Of a DNA stretch of 35,691 nucleotides, positions 17,912 through 26,197 are shown in pieces. The stretch covers positions 1 to 35,691 of the forward strand of contig CAYUVB010000016.1 in NCBI GenBank assembly GCA_964448055.1, given 5' to 3'. Under the pieces are notes generated by a model that saw only the letters and a list, made by a program, of their open reading frames with translations, made no database searches and was not told where the DNA came from. Position 1 is the stretch's first letter, and each line of letters begins with the position of its first letter. The DNA is from WANQ01 sp964448055. Its GTDB lineage: Archaea; Thermoproteota; Thermoprotei_A; Sulfolobales; WANQ01. A program made the translations under genes and the position numbers.

Positions 17912-18573
17912 TTAGGGTTTGGGTATATTAAGCTTCTTTATACCTTCACGTACCCTTACGGCTTCACCATATGTAAAGGATAATATTTCCGTAGGGCTTA
18001 ACTTTAATGTGCCAACTGCAAGTAAGTCTAATTGTTCATTTACAACTATGACTTCGTCCCCTGCTCTTAGGTAATCATCTACATATAGTACATGTTTAGC
18101 GAAAACATTTCCTCCATCTGCTATAGACTCTGAAACCTCATCGGCTATAACTATTCTAGGGTACTTACTATAATTCCTCCATAAAAGGTATCCACCATAA
18201 ATATGTAGTATTATCTTTGAATCCCCTGCTCTTATTGAGAACGCCAACCTTCCATCCACATATACGTTGCGTATTCTCAGGGTATTGGGCGAAACAGCTA
18301 CTGATACTCTATCCAGTGAGGGTATTAATGCTTCGCCTGCACCTAAACCTAGCNNNNNNNNNNNNNNNNNNNNNNNNNNNNNNNNNNNNNNNNNNNNNNN
18401 NNNNNNNNNNNNNNNNNNNNNNNNNNNNNNNNNNNNNNNNNNNNNNNNNNNNNTACTGATACTCTATCCAGTGAGGGTATTAATGCTTCGCCTGCACCTA
18501 AACCTAGCTGGTAGTCGGCTAGAACTCTAAGCTCTTCTAGTTCATTAGGTTTTAATGCGCGTTTTTTCATCAT
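17912..18573 (-). CDS. PUA-domain RNA-binding protein (ArcTGT C-terminal type), split by false gap
   Basis: The gene is interrupted by 100 N and a duplicated 55-bp flank. Removing one copy and the N run joins DRVSV directly to AVSPNTLRIRNVYVDGRLAF in one frame, giving about 168 residues. The N-terminal half resembles the C2 domain and the C-terminal half the PUA domain of archaeosine transglycosylase (NVFAKHVLYVDDYLRAGDEV, then ELLAVG-like DLLAVGTLKLS). It probably supplies tRNA 3'-end binding to the PUA-less transglycosylase at 15568-17145. Its ATG at 18573 overlaps the PAN stop as ATGA. An unrelated PUA protein role is possible. Confidence 0.8.
18299..18508. other. Assembly gap of 100 N flanked by identical 55-bp copies
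   Basis: Positions 18299-18353 and 18454-18508 are the same 55 bases, and between them are exactly 100 N. Collapsing to one copy restores an intact reading frame. This is an unmerged contig overlap, not a biological repeat. Confidence 0.93.
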
Positions 18574-19754
18574 ATACTCATACCTGTGTTAAGGTAATGG
18601 TATTTGCTTCTTCTACCAATAGGTCCTAGAACTTTTTTAACAGCATTTACAAAGTCTTCCATCACTACTATTTTCCTCTTATTTCTGATAGCGTTGTAGC
18701 CTGCTTCTGTGCATATTGCTTTGAGATCTGCACCACTTGCTCCTTCAGTCATATCAGCTATCTTCCATAAATCTACGTCTTCACTTAACTTCATTTTACG
18801 TGTATGTATCCTAAGTATTTCGTATCTGCCTTTTCTATCAGGTAGAGGTATCTCTATTATTCGGTCAAATCTTCCAGGTCTTAGTATAGCCGGGTCTAAT
18901 ATGTCTATTCTATTTGTTGCTGCTATAATCTTAACGTTACCTAGAGGATCAAATCCATCCATTTCAGCTAATAACTGCATTAATGTTCTCTGTACTTCTC
19001 TTTCACCACTAGTACCTATTTCTAATCTCTTAGCTGCGATAGCATCTATTTCGTCTATGAATATTATACTTGGCGCTTTTCGTTTAGCTAATCGGAAGAC
19101 CTCTCTGACAATTCTAGCTCCTTCACCTATGAATTTCTGAACAAACTCGGAGGCAACAACGCGTATGAACGTAGCATTTGTTTCATTTGCTACAGCTTTT
19201 GCTAGTAAAGTCTTTCCGGTACCAGGGGGTCCATATAATAGTACGCCTTTGGGAGGGTCTATTCCGAGTTCTTTAAATAACTCAGGGTGTTTAAGTGGTA
19301 GCTCTACAACCTCTCTTATCTCCTGGATCTGTTTTTCAAGTCCACCGATATCACTATATGTTACGTTAGGTCGTTCAATAACTTCCATTCCTCTTACATA
19401 GGGGTCCTCTCTTACTGGTAGTACTTCAACTATAGTTGAACCTCTATTGTTCAATGCTACATGTGTTCCAGGTAGAAGTTTACTCCTATCAATTTTATTA
19501 CTTACAGTTACTATTAGGTTAGGCCCTGTACTGCTTTTAACAATAACTCTTCCATCATCTAATACTTCGAGCACTACAGCCTCTATAAGTGGTGGTGACA
19601 TAAGCTTCTCTACTTCACTCTTATAGTATCTTAGCTCTCTCCTTAGTGCTGTTCTCTCTGTCTCTAATTCCTTGATTCTACGTTCAAGGAATCGCACATA
19701 TTCTAGTAATGATTCTAAGTCAACGTTTATTCTATCATCACTTATAGCTGCCAT
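18570..19754 (-). CDS. pan: Proteasome-activating nucleotidase PAN
   Basis: PAN unfolds substrates and feeds them to the 20S proteasome. The 394-residue protein has the family layout: an N-terminal coiled coil (about 13-50), an OB domain (about 55-112), and an AAA+ core with Walker A GPPGTGKT (175-182), pore loop F208-I209-G210, Walker B IIFIDEID (230-237) and arginine-finger RPGRFDR. The C-terminus ends NTGMSI and lacks the usual terminal HbYX gate-opening motif. Its stop overlaps the PUA gene start. It diverges from the MBF1 gene. Confidence 0.95.
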   Translation of the reverse strand: MAAISDDRINVDLESLLEYVRFLERRIKELETERTALRRELRYYKSEVEKLMSPPLIEAVVLEVLDDGRVIVKSSTGPNLIVTVSNKIDRSKLLPGTHVALNNRGSTIVEVLPVREDPYVRGMEVIERPNVTYSDIGGLEKQIQEIREVVELPLKHPELFKELGIDPPKGVLLYGPPGTGKTLLAKAVANETNATFIRVVASEFVQKFIGEGARIVREVFRLAKRKAPSIIFIDEIDAIAAKRLEIGTSGEREVQRTLMQLLAEMDGFDPLGNVKIIAATNRIDILDPAILRPGRFDRIIEIPLPDRKGRYEILRIHTRKMKLSEDVDLWKIADMTEGASGADLKAICTEAGYNAIRNKRKIVVMEDFVNAVKKVLGPIGRRSKYHYLNTGMSI

Positions 19755-19824
19755 GAATAGCCCCTATACATATTACTTTTCCACGGTAACCCTAAATAAT
19801 GCTTTACAGCTAATAAATACTTGG

Positions 19825-20394
19825 GTGATAAAAATAGCTTATGGCGGAGACATAGTATACTGTGAAATGTGTGGAAGACCTATACAGAGGAGACAAGCTA
19901 TTAAGATATCACTGGAAGGAGCAGTACTACTTGTATGTCCTAGTTGTGCAAACAGAGTTAGAAGTAGACGACAGCAGGAAGTAAGCCCTAGTTCTTTAAA
20001 GCCAAGTACCAAGAAACCGTCACCTACTGTCACAAGACCTACTATACAACGTGTTAAACGTAAGCCCGTGCTTTCACCTAAACTTCTTGAAACATATGAG
20101 ATAGTACCAGATTTTGCTGAAAGAATAAAGAGGGCTAGAAATCGTTTGGGGTGGTCTACTAAAATTCTAGCAGAAAAAGTAGGAGAACCTGAAAGTGTTA
20201 TAAAGAGAATAGAGGATGGTAGACTAACACCAACAATAGACATGGCTTTAAGGCTTGAAAAAGTACTAAGGATTAAGCTTCTTCAACCAATCGTAGAAGA
20301 CTATGAGGATTTATCTAGGTATCTAGGTAAGCCCTCATCAGAATTAACACTAGGAGACATAGTCAATATAAGGGTGCGTGGGAAGAAGCAGTAG
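19825..20394 (+). CDS. mbf1: Multiprotein bridging factor MBF1-like regulator
   Basis: Archaeal MBF1 couples transcription or translation control and has been found on ribosomes. The protein has an N-terminal zinc ribbon (VYCEMCGRPI, then LLVCPSCANR), a Lys/Ser/Pro-rich linker, and a classical helix-turn-helix (FAERIKRARNRLGWSTKILAEKVG, then SVIKRIEDGRLTP). GTG at 19825 is the best available start, giving 189 residues, because the frame further upstream is antisense to PAN; no good ribosome-binding site precedes it. The HflX gene follows after 33 bases. Confidence 0.88.
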   Translation: MIKIAYGGDIVYCEMCGRPIQRRQAIKISLEGAVLLVCPSCANRVRSRRQQEVSPSSLKPSTKKPSPTVTRPTIQRVKRKPVLSPKLLETYEIVPDFAERIKRARNRLGWSTKILAEKVGEPESVIKRIEDGRLTPTIDMALRLEKVLRIKLLQPIVEDYEDLSRYLGKPSSELTLGDIVNIRVRGKKQ

Positions 20395-20427
20395 TGAAAC
20401 ATGGTATGGGTAAGGTAAAGATAAAGT

Positions 20428-21543
20428 ATGCTGATAAACACAAATGTAATATTGGTAATTCCAAGAAAGAATAGCGTATATATTGATGAAGCATGTATGT
20501 TGGTAAAAACATTAGGTTTAAATATCGCTAAAACATACATGGTTAGGAAACCTAATCCAAACTATTATATTCCTCTACACATCTCTCGTAAGATCAAGGA
20601 GTTAATAGATGGTGAAGGTATAGAATTAGTAATACTATATGATGATGTAAAGCCTAGGCAAATAGTTAATCTAACTAAAGAGTTAAATGTTGAAATATGG
20701 GATAGAACAAGACTTATACTTGAAATATTCTCTTATCACGCAGGTTCTATGGAGGCAAAACTACAAATAGAGTTGGCTCGAATAAGACATGAATTACCAT
20801 TAATTAGAGAATACATAAGGCAAGCCAAGCTTAAGGAACTACCTGGATTTCTAGGACCAGGTAGATATGCTATTGATGCATATTATAGGATGCTTCGTAC
20901 TAGAGAAGCAATAATACGTAGAAGACTAAGAGAATTAAAGAATAGAAGAATAGAAAGAATTAAAAGTAGAAGAGAGCAAGGACTCCTACATATAGCTTTA
21001 ACAGGATATACCTCGGCAGGTAAAACAACACTTTTCAACACGTTGACAGGTGAATCTAAACCTACTGGTCCGGAAGCATTTACAACTCTTCATACTAAAG
21101 CCAAGAAGATATATGTTAATGGCCTAAATGTTATTGTGAGCGATACGGTAGGGTTCATACGAGATGTACCTATAGAAATAATAGAAGCTTTCCATGCTAC
21201 TCTAGCCGAAATAGCTTACTCAGACATAGTAGTGCTTATACTAGATGCATCAGATGAAGACCCGGAAATGATTGAAAAATTGGATTTGAGTCTAAACACT
21301 TTAAGTAGAATAGGTGTAAGCGGTAAGCCCCTACTGATAGCATTGAATAAGATAGACCTTATAGACTCATATGATGAAGTGAAAAGGAAGGTGGAAATAG
21401 TTGAAAATATGTCAAAGCAACTATATAGTAATACTAAGGCGATAGTCCCTATTTCAGCACTTAAGAATATTAATATTGATTTGTTGAGGAATGAGATTTG
21501 GAGGATACTCAAAGAATTAAATGGAAAAGAGTATATGTTTTAA
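20428..21543 (+). CDS. hflX: HflX-family ribosome-associated GTPase
   Basis: HflX binds the large ribosomal subunit and in several organisms splits stressed ribosomes. The 371-residue protein has the HflX N-terminal domain with the helical linker (LQIELARIRHELPLIREYIR, then FLGPGR), a basic coiled segment, and a G domain: G1 GYTSAGKTT (193-201), G3 DTVGFIRDVP and G4 NKIDL. The G5-like PISAL is near the end. The Trm56 gene begins 46 bases before its stop. Position in a transcription/translation cluster fits its role. Confidence 0.95.
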   Translation: MLINTNVILVIPRKNSVYIDEACMLVKTLGLNIAKTYMVRKPNPNYYIPLHISRKIKELIDGEGIELVILYDDVKPRQIVNLTKELNVEIWDRTRLILEIFSYHAGSMEAKLQIELARIRHELPLIREYIRQAKLKELPGFLGPGRYAIDAYYRMLRTREAIIRRRLRELKNRRIERIKSRREQGLLHIALTGYTSAGKTTLFNTLTGESKPTGPEAFTTLHTKAKKIYVNGLNVIVSDTVGFIRDVPIEIIEAFHATLAEIAYSDIVVLILDASDEDPEMIEKLDLSLNTLSRIGVSGKPLLIALNKIDLIDSYDEVKRKVEIVENMSKQLYSNTKAIVPISALKNINIDLLRNEIWRILKELNGKEYMF

Positions 21544-22061
21544 GGCTAGGTCATAGACCTGAAAGAGATAAGCGTATAACAACCCATGTAGGATTGGTTG
21601 CCCGAGCTTTTGGTGCAAATGGGTTCATATTAGCAGATAGTAATGATATTAGCGTCATAAACTCATTAAGAAAAGTTGATGAATCGTGGGGTAGAAGACT
21701 GGTAACAATAGAATATGGAGTTAACTCAATAAAATACATTAAGGAATGGAAAAAGAGTGGTGGAGAGGTAATACATCTAACAATGTATGGTGCGAACATA
21801 GACTATGTAATAGATAAGATACGTAGATCTCCTAAAGATAAGTTGATAATTGTTGGTGCAGAGAAGGTGCCTGGAATAATCTATGAGTTAGCTGACTATA
21901 ATGTAGCTGTAGGATTTCAGCCGCATTCAGAGGTTGCAGCTTTAGCAATTTTCTTGGATAAGCTTTTTAGCGGAAAGGAGCTATACTATGAATACTCGGG
22001 TGCTCGTATAAGGATATCACCTAAAGCTAAAGGAAAGAGGGTATATAGATGCCGTCAGTAG
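21498..22061 (+). CDS. trm56: tRNA (cytidine-56-2'-O)-methyltransferase Trm56
   Basis: Trm56 is an archaea-specific SPOUT enzyme that methylates C56 in the tRNA T-loop. The 187-residue protein shows VYVLRLGHRPERDKRITTHVGL near the N-terminus and the C-terminal knot region LIIVGAEKVPGIIYELADYNVAVGFQPHSEVAALA. The TTG at 21498, inside hflX, is the only plausible start because no other start codon precedes the conserved VYVLRLGHR stretch; the overlap with hflX is 46 bases. The gene overlaps TFE by 13 bases. Confidence 0.92.
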   Translation: MEDTQRIKWKRVYVLRLGHRPERDKRITTHVGLVARAFGANGFILADSNDISVINSLRKVDESWGRRLVTIEYGVNSIKYIKEWKKSGGEVIHLTMYGANIDYVIDKIRRSPKDKLIIVGAEKVPGIIYELADYNVAVGFQPHSEVAALAIFLDKLFSGKELYYEYSGARIRISPKAKGKRVYRCRQ

Positions 22062-22573
22062 ATGAGCTACTATCATTTATAGAGGCAATGATAGGCCCAT
22101 CTGCTAGGAAGGTGTTCAAGTACTTAATGGAATTAGGTGAAGAAGCTAGTGATGATGCTATAGCTAATGCTCTGGAAATGAAGATAAACGATGTTAGACG
22201 AGCTCTTTACGCTCTATCCGAATATGGTCTTGTATCCTACCGTAGGGTAAGAGACAAGACCAGTGGATGGTTCATATATTATTGGAGGATAAATGTAGAG
22301 GATATAAACAACATACTGCTTGTACGTAAGAGGGATATCTTAAGGAAACTTAAGGAGAGACTAGAGTACGAGGAATCGAATTCCTTCTATTACTGTCCAG
22401 TTGATGGTACGCGTTATACCTTTGAGGAAGCATTTGAAAACGGTTTCACATGTCCACGTTGTGGTGCAGAACTAGTGTACATAGAGAATGATAAGATCAA
22501 ACAAATACTCATGGAGCGTATAAGGAAACTTGAAGAGGAACTAGAACGTGAATCGAAGATTCAATCTAGTTGA
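22049..22573 (+). CDS. tfe: Transcription factor E, alpha subunit
   Basis: TFE helps open promoters and stabilises the transcription bubble with RNA polymerase, like TFIIE-alpha. The 174-residue protein has an N-terminal extended winged helix (ARKVFKYLMELGEEASDDAI, then DVRRALYALSEYGLVSYRR), a helical linker, and a zinc ribbon starting YYCPVDGTRYTF and ending TCPRCGAELVY. In this ribbon the first pair is C-x-x-D rather than two cysteines, leaving three visible Cys. The acidic C-terminal helix overlaps the methyltransferase start by 26 bases. Location downstream of Trm56 is common in archaea. Confidence 0.93.
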   Translation: MPSVDELLSFIEAMIGPSARKVFKYLMELGEEASDDAIANALEMKINDVRRALYALSEYGLVSYRRVRDKTSGWFIYYWRINVEDINNILLVRKRDILRKLKERLEYEESNSFYYCPVDGTRYTFEEAFENGFTCPRCGAELVYIENDKIKQILMERIRKLEEELERESKIQSS

Positions 22574-23534
22574 CCTTTTCTGTGGTGCAGGAGGTTTCGC
22601 TTTAGGTTTCAAGCAAATAGGTTTTCGAGTACTACTTGGAATAGATAACGATAAAGCTCCTGCTAGGACATTTAAATACAATTTCCCTGAAGCCATAGTA
22701 TTAACTGAAGACATCAAAGAGGTTTCATGTAGCGAAATACTACTTTTGATCAAAAGATTTCTAGGCGAAGACATAAACATTGATGTAGTAATAGGTAGTC
22801 CACCATGTGAGCCATTTACAGCAGCGAATCCTAAACGTATGAGAAATCCTATCGATCGTCTATATTCTGATCCAATTGGTAGACTAGTACTGCATTTTAT
22901 AAGAATAGTAGGTGAGCTTAAACCTAAGGTATTTGTAATGGAGAACGTGCCCGGGATTCTCGAGCCCTCAATAATGCGTGCTATAAGAAGAGAGTTTCAG
23001 CGTGCTGGCTACGATGAAATATACTTTAACAAGTTGCTAGCAGAAGACTACTGTAACCCGTCTCATAGGCTAAGAGTGTTTATATCAAATATTAAGATTA
23101 AGCCTCCACGTAAATGTATCAAGCCTCCAACAGTAGAAGAGGTACTTAAGGATTTACCTCCACCAGGTTCTAGGGAAATACCGAATCATGAGCCATTACC
23201 ACTTAGCAGTAGAAAGTTAAAGAGGATAGCAAGGCTTGGTTGGGGTAAGCCGTTAATATACTATGAGGGAGCTAATAAGAGATTACCTAATCTCATAAGA
23301 CTAGATCCTCGTCGACATGCTCCTACAGTACTCGGTTCATCAAGGTTCATACACCCATATGAGAATAGGTTTCTTACGGTAAGAGAACAAGCAAGGCTCA
23401 TGGGATTTCCCGATAATCATGTATTCTTTGGTGGAAGAGACGAACAATATAATCAAGTAGGTGAAGCAGTACCAGTTCCTCTCGCAAAAGCTATAGCAGA
23501 AGAGGTTATCAGATACCTGGAGGGGGAAGGATAA
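22548..23534 (+). CDS. C5-cytosine methyltransferase, no restriction partner
   Basis: This 328-residue enzyme has the full C5-MTase motif series: I FCGAGG (11-16), IV GSPPCEPF with nucleophile C87, VI MENVPG (131-136), VIII HRLRVF (173-178), and X QVGEAVP near the C-terminus. Two motifs deviate: PCE replaces the usual PCQ, and QVGEAVP replaces QxGNAVP. The target-recognition region is short. The start is GTG at 22548, inside TFE, with a GAAGAGGAA stretch upstream. No restriction endonuclease gene is near, so it is an orphan enzyme. DNA modification is the default reading, while an RNA substrate is conceivable because of its translation/tRNA neighbours. Confidence 0.9.
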   Translation: MNRRFNLVDLFCGAGGFALGFKQIGFRVLLGIDNDKAPARTFKYNFPEAIVLTEDIKEVSCSEILLLIKRFLGEDINIDVVIGSPPCEPFTAANPKRMRNPIDRLYSDPIGRLVLHFIRIVGELKPKVFVMENVPGILEPSIMRAIRREFQRAGYDEIYFNKLLAEDYCNPSHRLRVFISNIKIKPPRKCIKPPTVEEVLKDLPPPGSREIPNHEPLPLSSRKLKRIARLGWGKPLIYYEGANKRLPNLIRLDPRRHAPTVLGSSRFIHPYENRFLTVREQARLMGFPDNHVFFGGRDEQYNQVGEAVPVPLAKAIAEEVIRYLEGEG

Positions 23535-23998
23535 TGTCATGGGAGGTTATCGTAGTACTACATGATGTATCAAGTGTACAGAGAATACATGACGTAGCAA
23601 AATTAGTCTACGGTTTTGGTGATAGGCACTTGTTTGTTATATCAAAGCCTAGTGGTGCAGCGGCACAGATAGGTGTACCAGAAGTTAGTCGTACAGCGTA
23701 CAAGAATAATAAGCCACTTCTAGTACTACCAGATATACGTGATGCAATAGAATTGCTTAAACCAAGACAAATATTTACGATAAGCTATAAGTATGGTGAA
23801 ACAATAAAAATGGATACCATAGAATATGATGAACCGTTAATGATAATAGTAAGTGGATCTGAGGCTGGTCTCTCTAAGGAGGAAGCATACTTAGGTAAAC
23901 CAGTAAGATTGCCAACAAATGATGATGTAGGACCAGTAGCTTCATTAGCTATCCTAATGTATATTCTAGAGGAAAAGAAGAAAAGAGTAAAGAAATAA
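23534..23998 (+). CDS. SPOUT-superfamily-like protein of unknown function
   Basis: This 154-residue protein is widespread in archaea and is often mislabelled RecB-like (COG4080 type, from memory). It has a Rossmann-like start (WEVIVVLHDVSSVQRIHDVAKLVYGFG), a central PLLVLPDIRDAIELLKP stretch, and a C-terminal block MIIVSGSEAGLSKEEAYLGKPVRL with NDDVGPVASLAILMYIL, resembling the knot and dimer helix of SPOUT methyltransferases. Its ATG overlaps the methyltransferase stop by one base. An RNA methylation role is inferred from fold and neighbours. It is the last gene of the plus-strand cluster. Confidence 0.7.
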   Translation: MSWEVIVVLHDVSSVQRIHDVAKLVYGFGDRHLFVISKPSGAAAQIGVPEVSRTAYKNNKPLLVLPDIRDAIELLKPRQIFTISYKYGETIKMDTIEYDEPLMIIVSGSEAGLSKEEAYLGKPVRLPTNDDVGPVASLAILMYILEEKKKRVKK

Positions 23999-24038
23999 TA
24001 CCCCCACAAAAACTACGAGATAATGGTAAACAGTTTAA

Positions 24039-24116
24039 GGGCCCGTCGTCTAGCCTGGTTAGGACGCCGCCCTGACGAGGCGGAGGTCCGGGGTTCAAGT
24101 CCCCGCGGGCCCACCA
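24039..24116 (+). tRNA. tRNA-Val(GAC)
   Basis: This is a complete cloverleaf: acceptor GGGCCCG/CGGGCCC, anticodon stem CCGCC/GGCGG with loop CUGACGA, T-arm GGGGUUCAAGUCCCC. The anticodon is GAC for valine GUC/GUU codons; an aspartate tRNA would read GUC. CCA is encoded at 24114-24116. No intron is seen. Confidence 0.93.
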
Positions 24117-24192
24117 CTTCTCCTCTATAGCTAACGTATGGATTTTTACTTGTGGATAACTTGATTAGCTTCATACTAAGTAGTTGTAGTCT

Positions 24193-24254
24193 AGATGATG
24201 AGAACCACCGAAGCAGAACGTTATTGAGGTGAAGAAGCCCTGCGAAACTGATTA
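24193..24254 (+). ncRNA. Box C/D sRNA candidate
   Basis: Box C ATGATGA (24195-24201), D'-like TTGA (24224-24227), C' GTGAAGA (24229-24235) and box D CTGA (24248-24251) occur in the right order. The C'-D spacer is exactly 12 bases (AGCCCTGCGAAA), as in archaeal guides; the C-D' spacer is 22. The candidate fills the gap between tRNA-Val and the 3' end of the winged-helix gene. It would guide 2'-O-methylation through the bases before D and D'. Confidence 0.6.
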
Positions 24255-24257
24255 TTC

Positions 24258-24797
24258 TTAAGACCTCGCCTTGAATCCTTCGGGGGTTCTCTTAACCCTA
24301 CCAAGTATGCTTAGAACACGTAGAGCACGAACAACTAGTTTCTGTGGTAGACTTGTTGAAAGAGATAGGTCTTTAACCTTGAATATAGCATTAGGTGCAT
24401 TAGCTAGCGTCCTCTGCACCTTGCCAACTATTTCCTTAGGCACTGTATACCATGATATACGTGTCCTCTTAGCATACACCACTATGTACTCTTTCCCATA
24501 GTCTAGTAAGAGGCCTTTACGTGATACAATTGTTGTATCTATAGTACAATATACTAGTTTCTTCCCAATATCAGTAACCCTATAGTATACTCTTTCACCT
24601 ATAACCTTCTTCTCTACGACACCAAACTTCGTAAACCACCATAGAACTCTCCTAGCTATGGGGGTTCTAACACCAACCCCTAGGGCCATATCCCTAGCAC
24701 TAAACTCTCCTCTACCTTCAAGCCATAACACGAATGGTAGGAGCCAAGGCTTAGATGCAAGTAAGCTTAGATATCTCCTACAATCATTACTGCTCAC
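24258..24797 (-). CDS. Winged-helix transcriptional regulator
   Basis: This 179-residue protein appears to have two winged-helix units: one at residues 20-75 (LWLEGRGEFSARDMALGVG, then RRVLWWFTKFGVVEKKVIGERVYYRVT) and one at about 130-178 (VQRTLANAPNAIFKVKDLSL, then VVRALRVLSILGRVKRTPEGF). No ligand-binding or membrane domain is visible. It diverges from the S-adenosylhomocysteine hydrolase gene, 83 bases apart, so control of that gene or of itself is plausible but not shown. No specific family is recognised. Confidence 0.65.
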   Translation of the reverse strand: MSSNDCRRYLSLLASKPWLLPFVLWLEGRGEFSARDMALGVGVRTPIARRVLWWFTKFGVVEKKVIGERVYYRVTDIGKKLVYCTIDTTIVSRKGLLLDYGKEYIVVYAKRTRISWYTVPKEIVGKVQRTLANAPNAIFKVKDLSLSTSLPQKLVVRALRVLSILGRVKRTPEGFKARS

Positions 24798-24880
24798 GGA
24801 ATCACCCTACCATGCTACTATGGTTTACTAGAACAAGTTATTAAACTGTCAATACGAGGGGTACCCGGAAAATCTAGTAG

Positions 24881-26143
24881 GTGAATTTGAGTATGGAGTA
24901 CAAGGTAAAGGATAAATCACTTGCACCAAGGGGTAGGCTCCAAATAGAATGGGCTGAAAAACATATGCCAGTGTTAATGTTAATAAGGGAAAGATTCAGT
25001 AAAGATAAGCCATTGAAAGGTATTAGGGTTGGAGCAGTACTCCATGTAACCAAGGAGACAGCAGTCTTAGTTAAAACATTGAAGGCTAGTGGCGCAGAAG
25101 TATATCTGGCAGCAAGTAATCCCCTATCAACACAAGATGAAGTGGCTGCTGCACTCGTAGAGGAAGGAATACATGTTTATGCTTGGAGAGGTCAAACATC
25201 AGACGAGTACTATTGGTGTATTCGCCAAGTAGCTGAAGCAGAACCCCACGTAGTAATAGATGATGGGGCAGATCTGCACGCTATGTTACACAAGGAATAC
25301 GAAGATATAGCAAGGAGGATAAAGGGTGGAACAGAGGAAACAACAACAGGTGTCGTAAGGCTTAGAGCACTTGAACGTGAAGGCAAACTCCTATACCCTG
25401 TAATAGCTGTAAACGATGCATACACTAAGTACTTATTCGATAACAGGTATGGTACAGGTCAAAGTACTATTGATGGTATTCTACGTGCAACAAACATATT
25501 GTTAGCTGGTAAGAAAGTAGTTGTAGCAGGATATGGCTGGGTTGGCCGAGGAATAGCTATGAGAGCACGTGGTATGGGTGCAAGAGTAATAGTAACCGAA
25601 GTAGACCCCATAAGAGCACTAGAAGCAGTAATGGACGGATTCGATGTGATGCCTATGAAGGAGGCGGTTAAGATAGGGGAAGTTTTCATAACAGCTACAG
25701 GCAATAAAGATGTAATAACAAGAGAACACTTCATGTTAATGAAGGATGGTGTTGTACTAGCTAATGCGGGACACTTCAACGTGGAAATAAGTGTTAAGGA
25801 TCTAGAAGAAATAGCTGTATCGAAGAGAGAAATAAGACCCTATGTAACAGAGTACAAGCTACCAAACGGTAAAAGACTATACTTGTTAGCTGAGGGAAGA
25901 CTAGTAAACCTTGTAGCAGCTGAAGGACACCCAAGTGAGGTAATGGATATGAGCTTCGCTAACCAAGCACTAAGCGTAGAATACATAGTCAAGAACCCAA
26001 GACAACAACCCAGGGTATACCGTGTACCTAGAGAAATAGATGAAAACGTTGCACGCCTAAAACTAAAGACAATGAACATAGAAATAGACGAACTAACACC
26101 AGAGCAAAAGAAGTACCTAGAGTCATGGAGCCTAGGAACGTAA
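24881..26143 (+). CDS. ahcY: S-adenosylhomocysteine hydrolase
   Basis: This enzyme splits S-adenosylhomocysteine to adenosine and homocysteine, relieving product inhibition of methyltransferases. The 420-residue protein has EWAEKHMPVL, NPLSTQDEVAAAL, DDGADLHAML, GGTEETTTGVVRL, NDAYTKYLFDNRYGTGQS, the NAD-binding GYGWVGRG, and AEGRLVNLVAAEGHPSEVMD. The C-terminus is the archaeal type ending LGT rather than the KYRY end of many other versions. The start is GTG at 24881 or ATG at 24893. A perfect 8-bp palindrome GGGTACCC (24859-24866) and an AT-rich TATA-like stretch lie upstream. Confidence 0.96.
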   Translation: MNLSMEYKVKDKSLAPRGRLQIEWAEKHMPVLMLIRERFSKDKPLKGIRVGAVLHVTKETAVLVKTLKASGAEVYLAASNPLSTQDEVAAALVEEGIHVYAWRGQTSDEYYWCIRQVAEAEPHVVIDDGADLHAMLHKEYEDIARRIKGGTEETTTGVVRLRALEREGKLLYPVIAVNDAYTKYLFDNRYGTGQSTIDGILRATNILLAGKKVVVAGYGWVGRGIAMRARGMGARVIVTEVDPIRALEAVMDGFDVMPMKEAVKIGEVFITATGNKDVITREHFMLMKDGVVLANAGHFNVEISVKDLEEIAVSKREIRPYVTEYKLPNGKRLYLLAEGRLVNLVAAEGHPSEVMDMSFANQALSVEYIVKNPRQQPRVYRVPREIDENVARLKLKTMNIEIDELTPEQKKYLESWSLGT

Positions 26144-26197
26144 ACACTTAAACCCCCACAAATATAAGATACACTCCGGAACCACTCATATCAAAAG

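Noticed and set aside
18299..18508. A 55-bp direct repeat around an N run
   Set aside because: Exact flank identity plus exactly 100 N and frame restoration on collapse show a contig-overlap artefact, not a biological repeat.
24039..24116. tRNA-Asp reading for this tRNA
   Set aside because: The loop is CUGACGA, so the anticodon is GAC (Val), not GUC (Asp).
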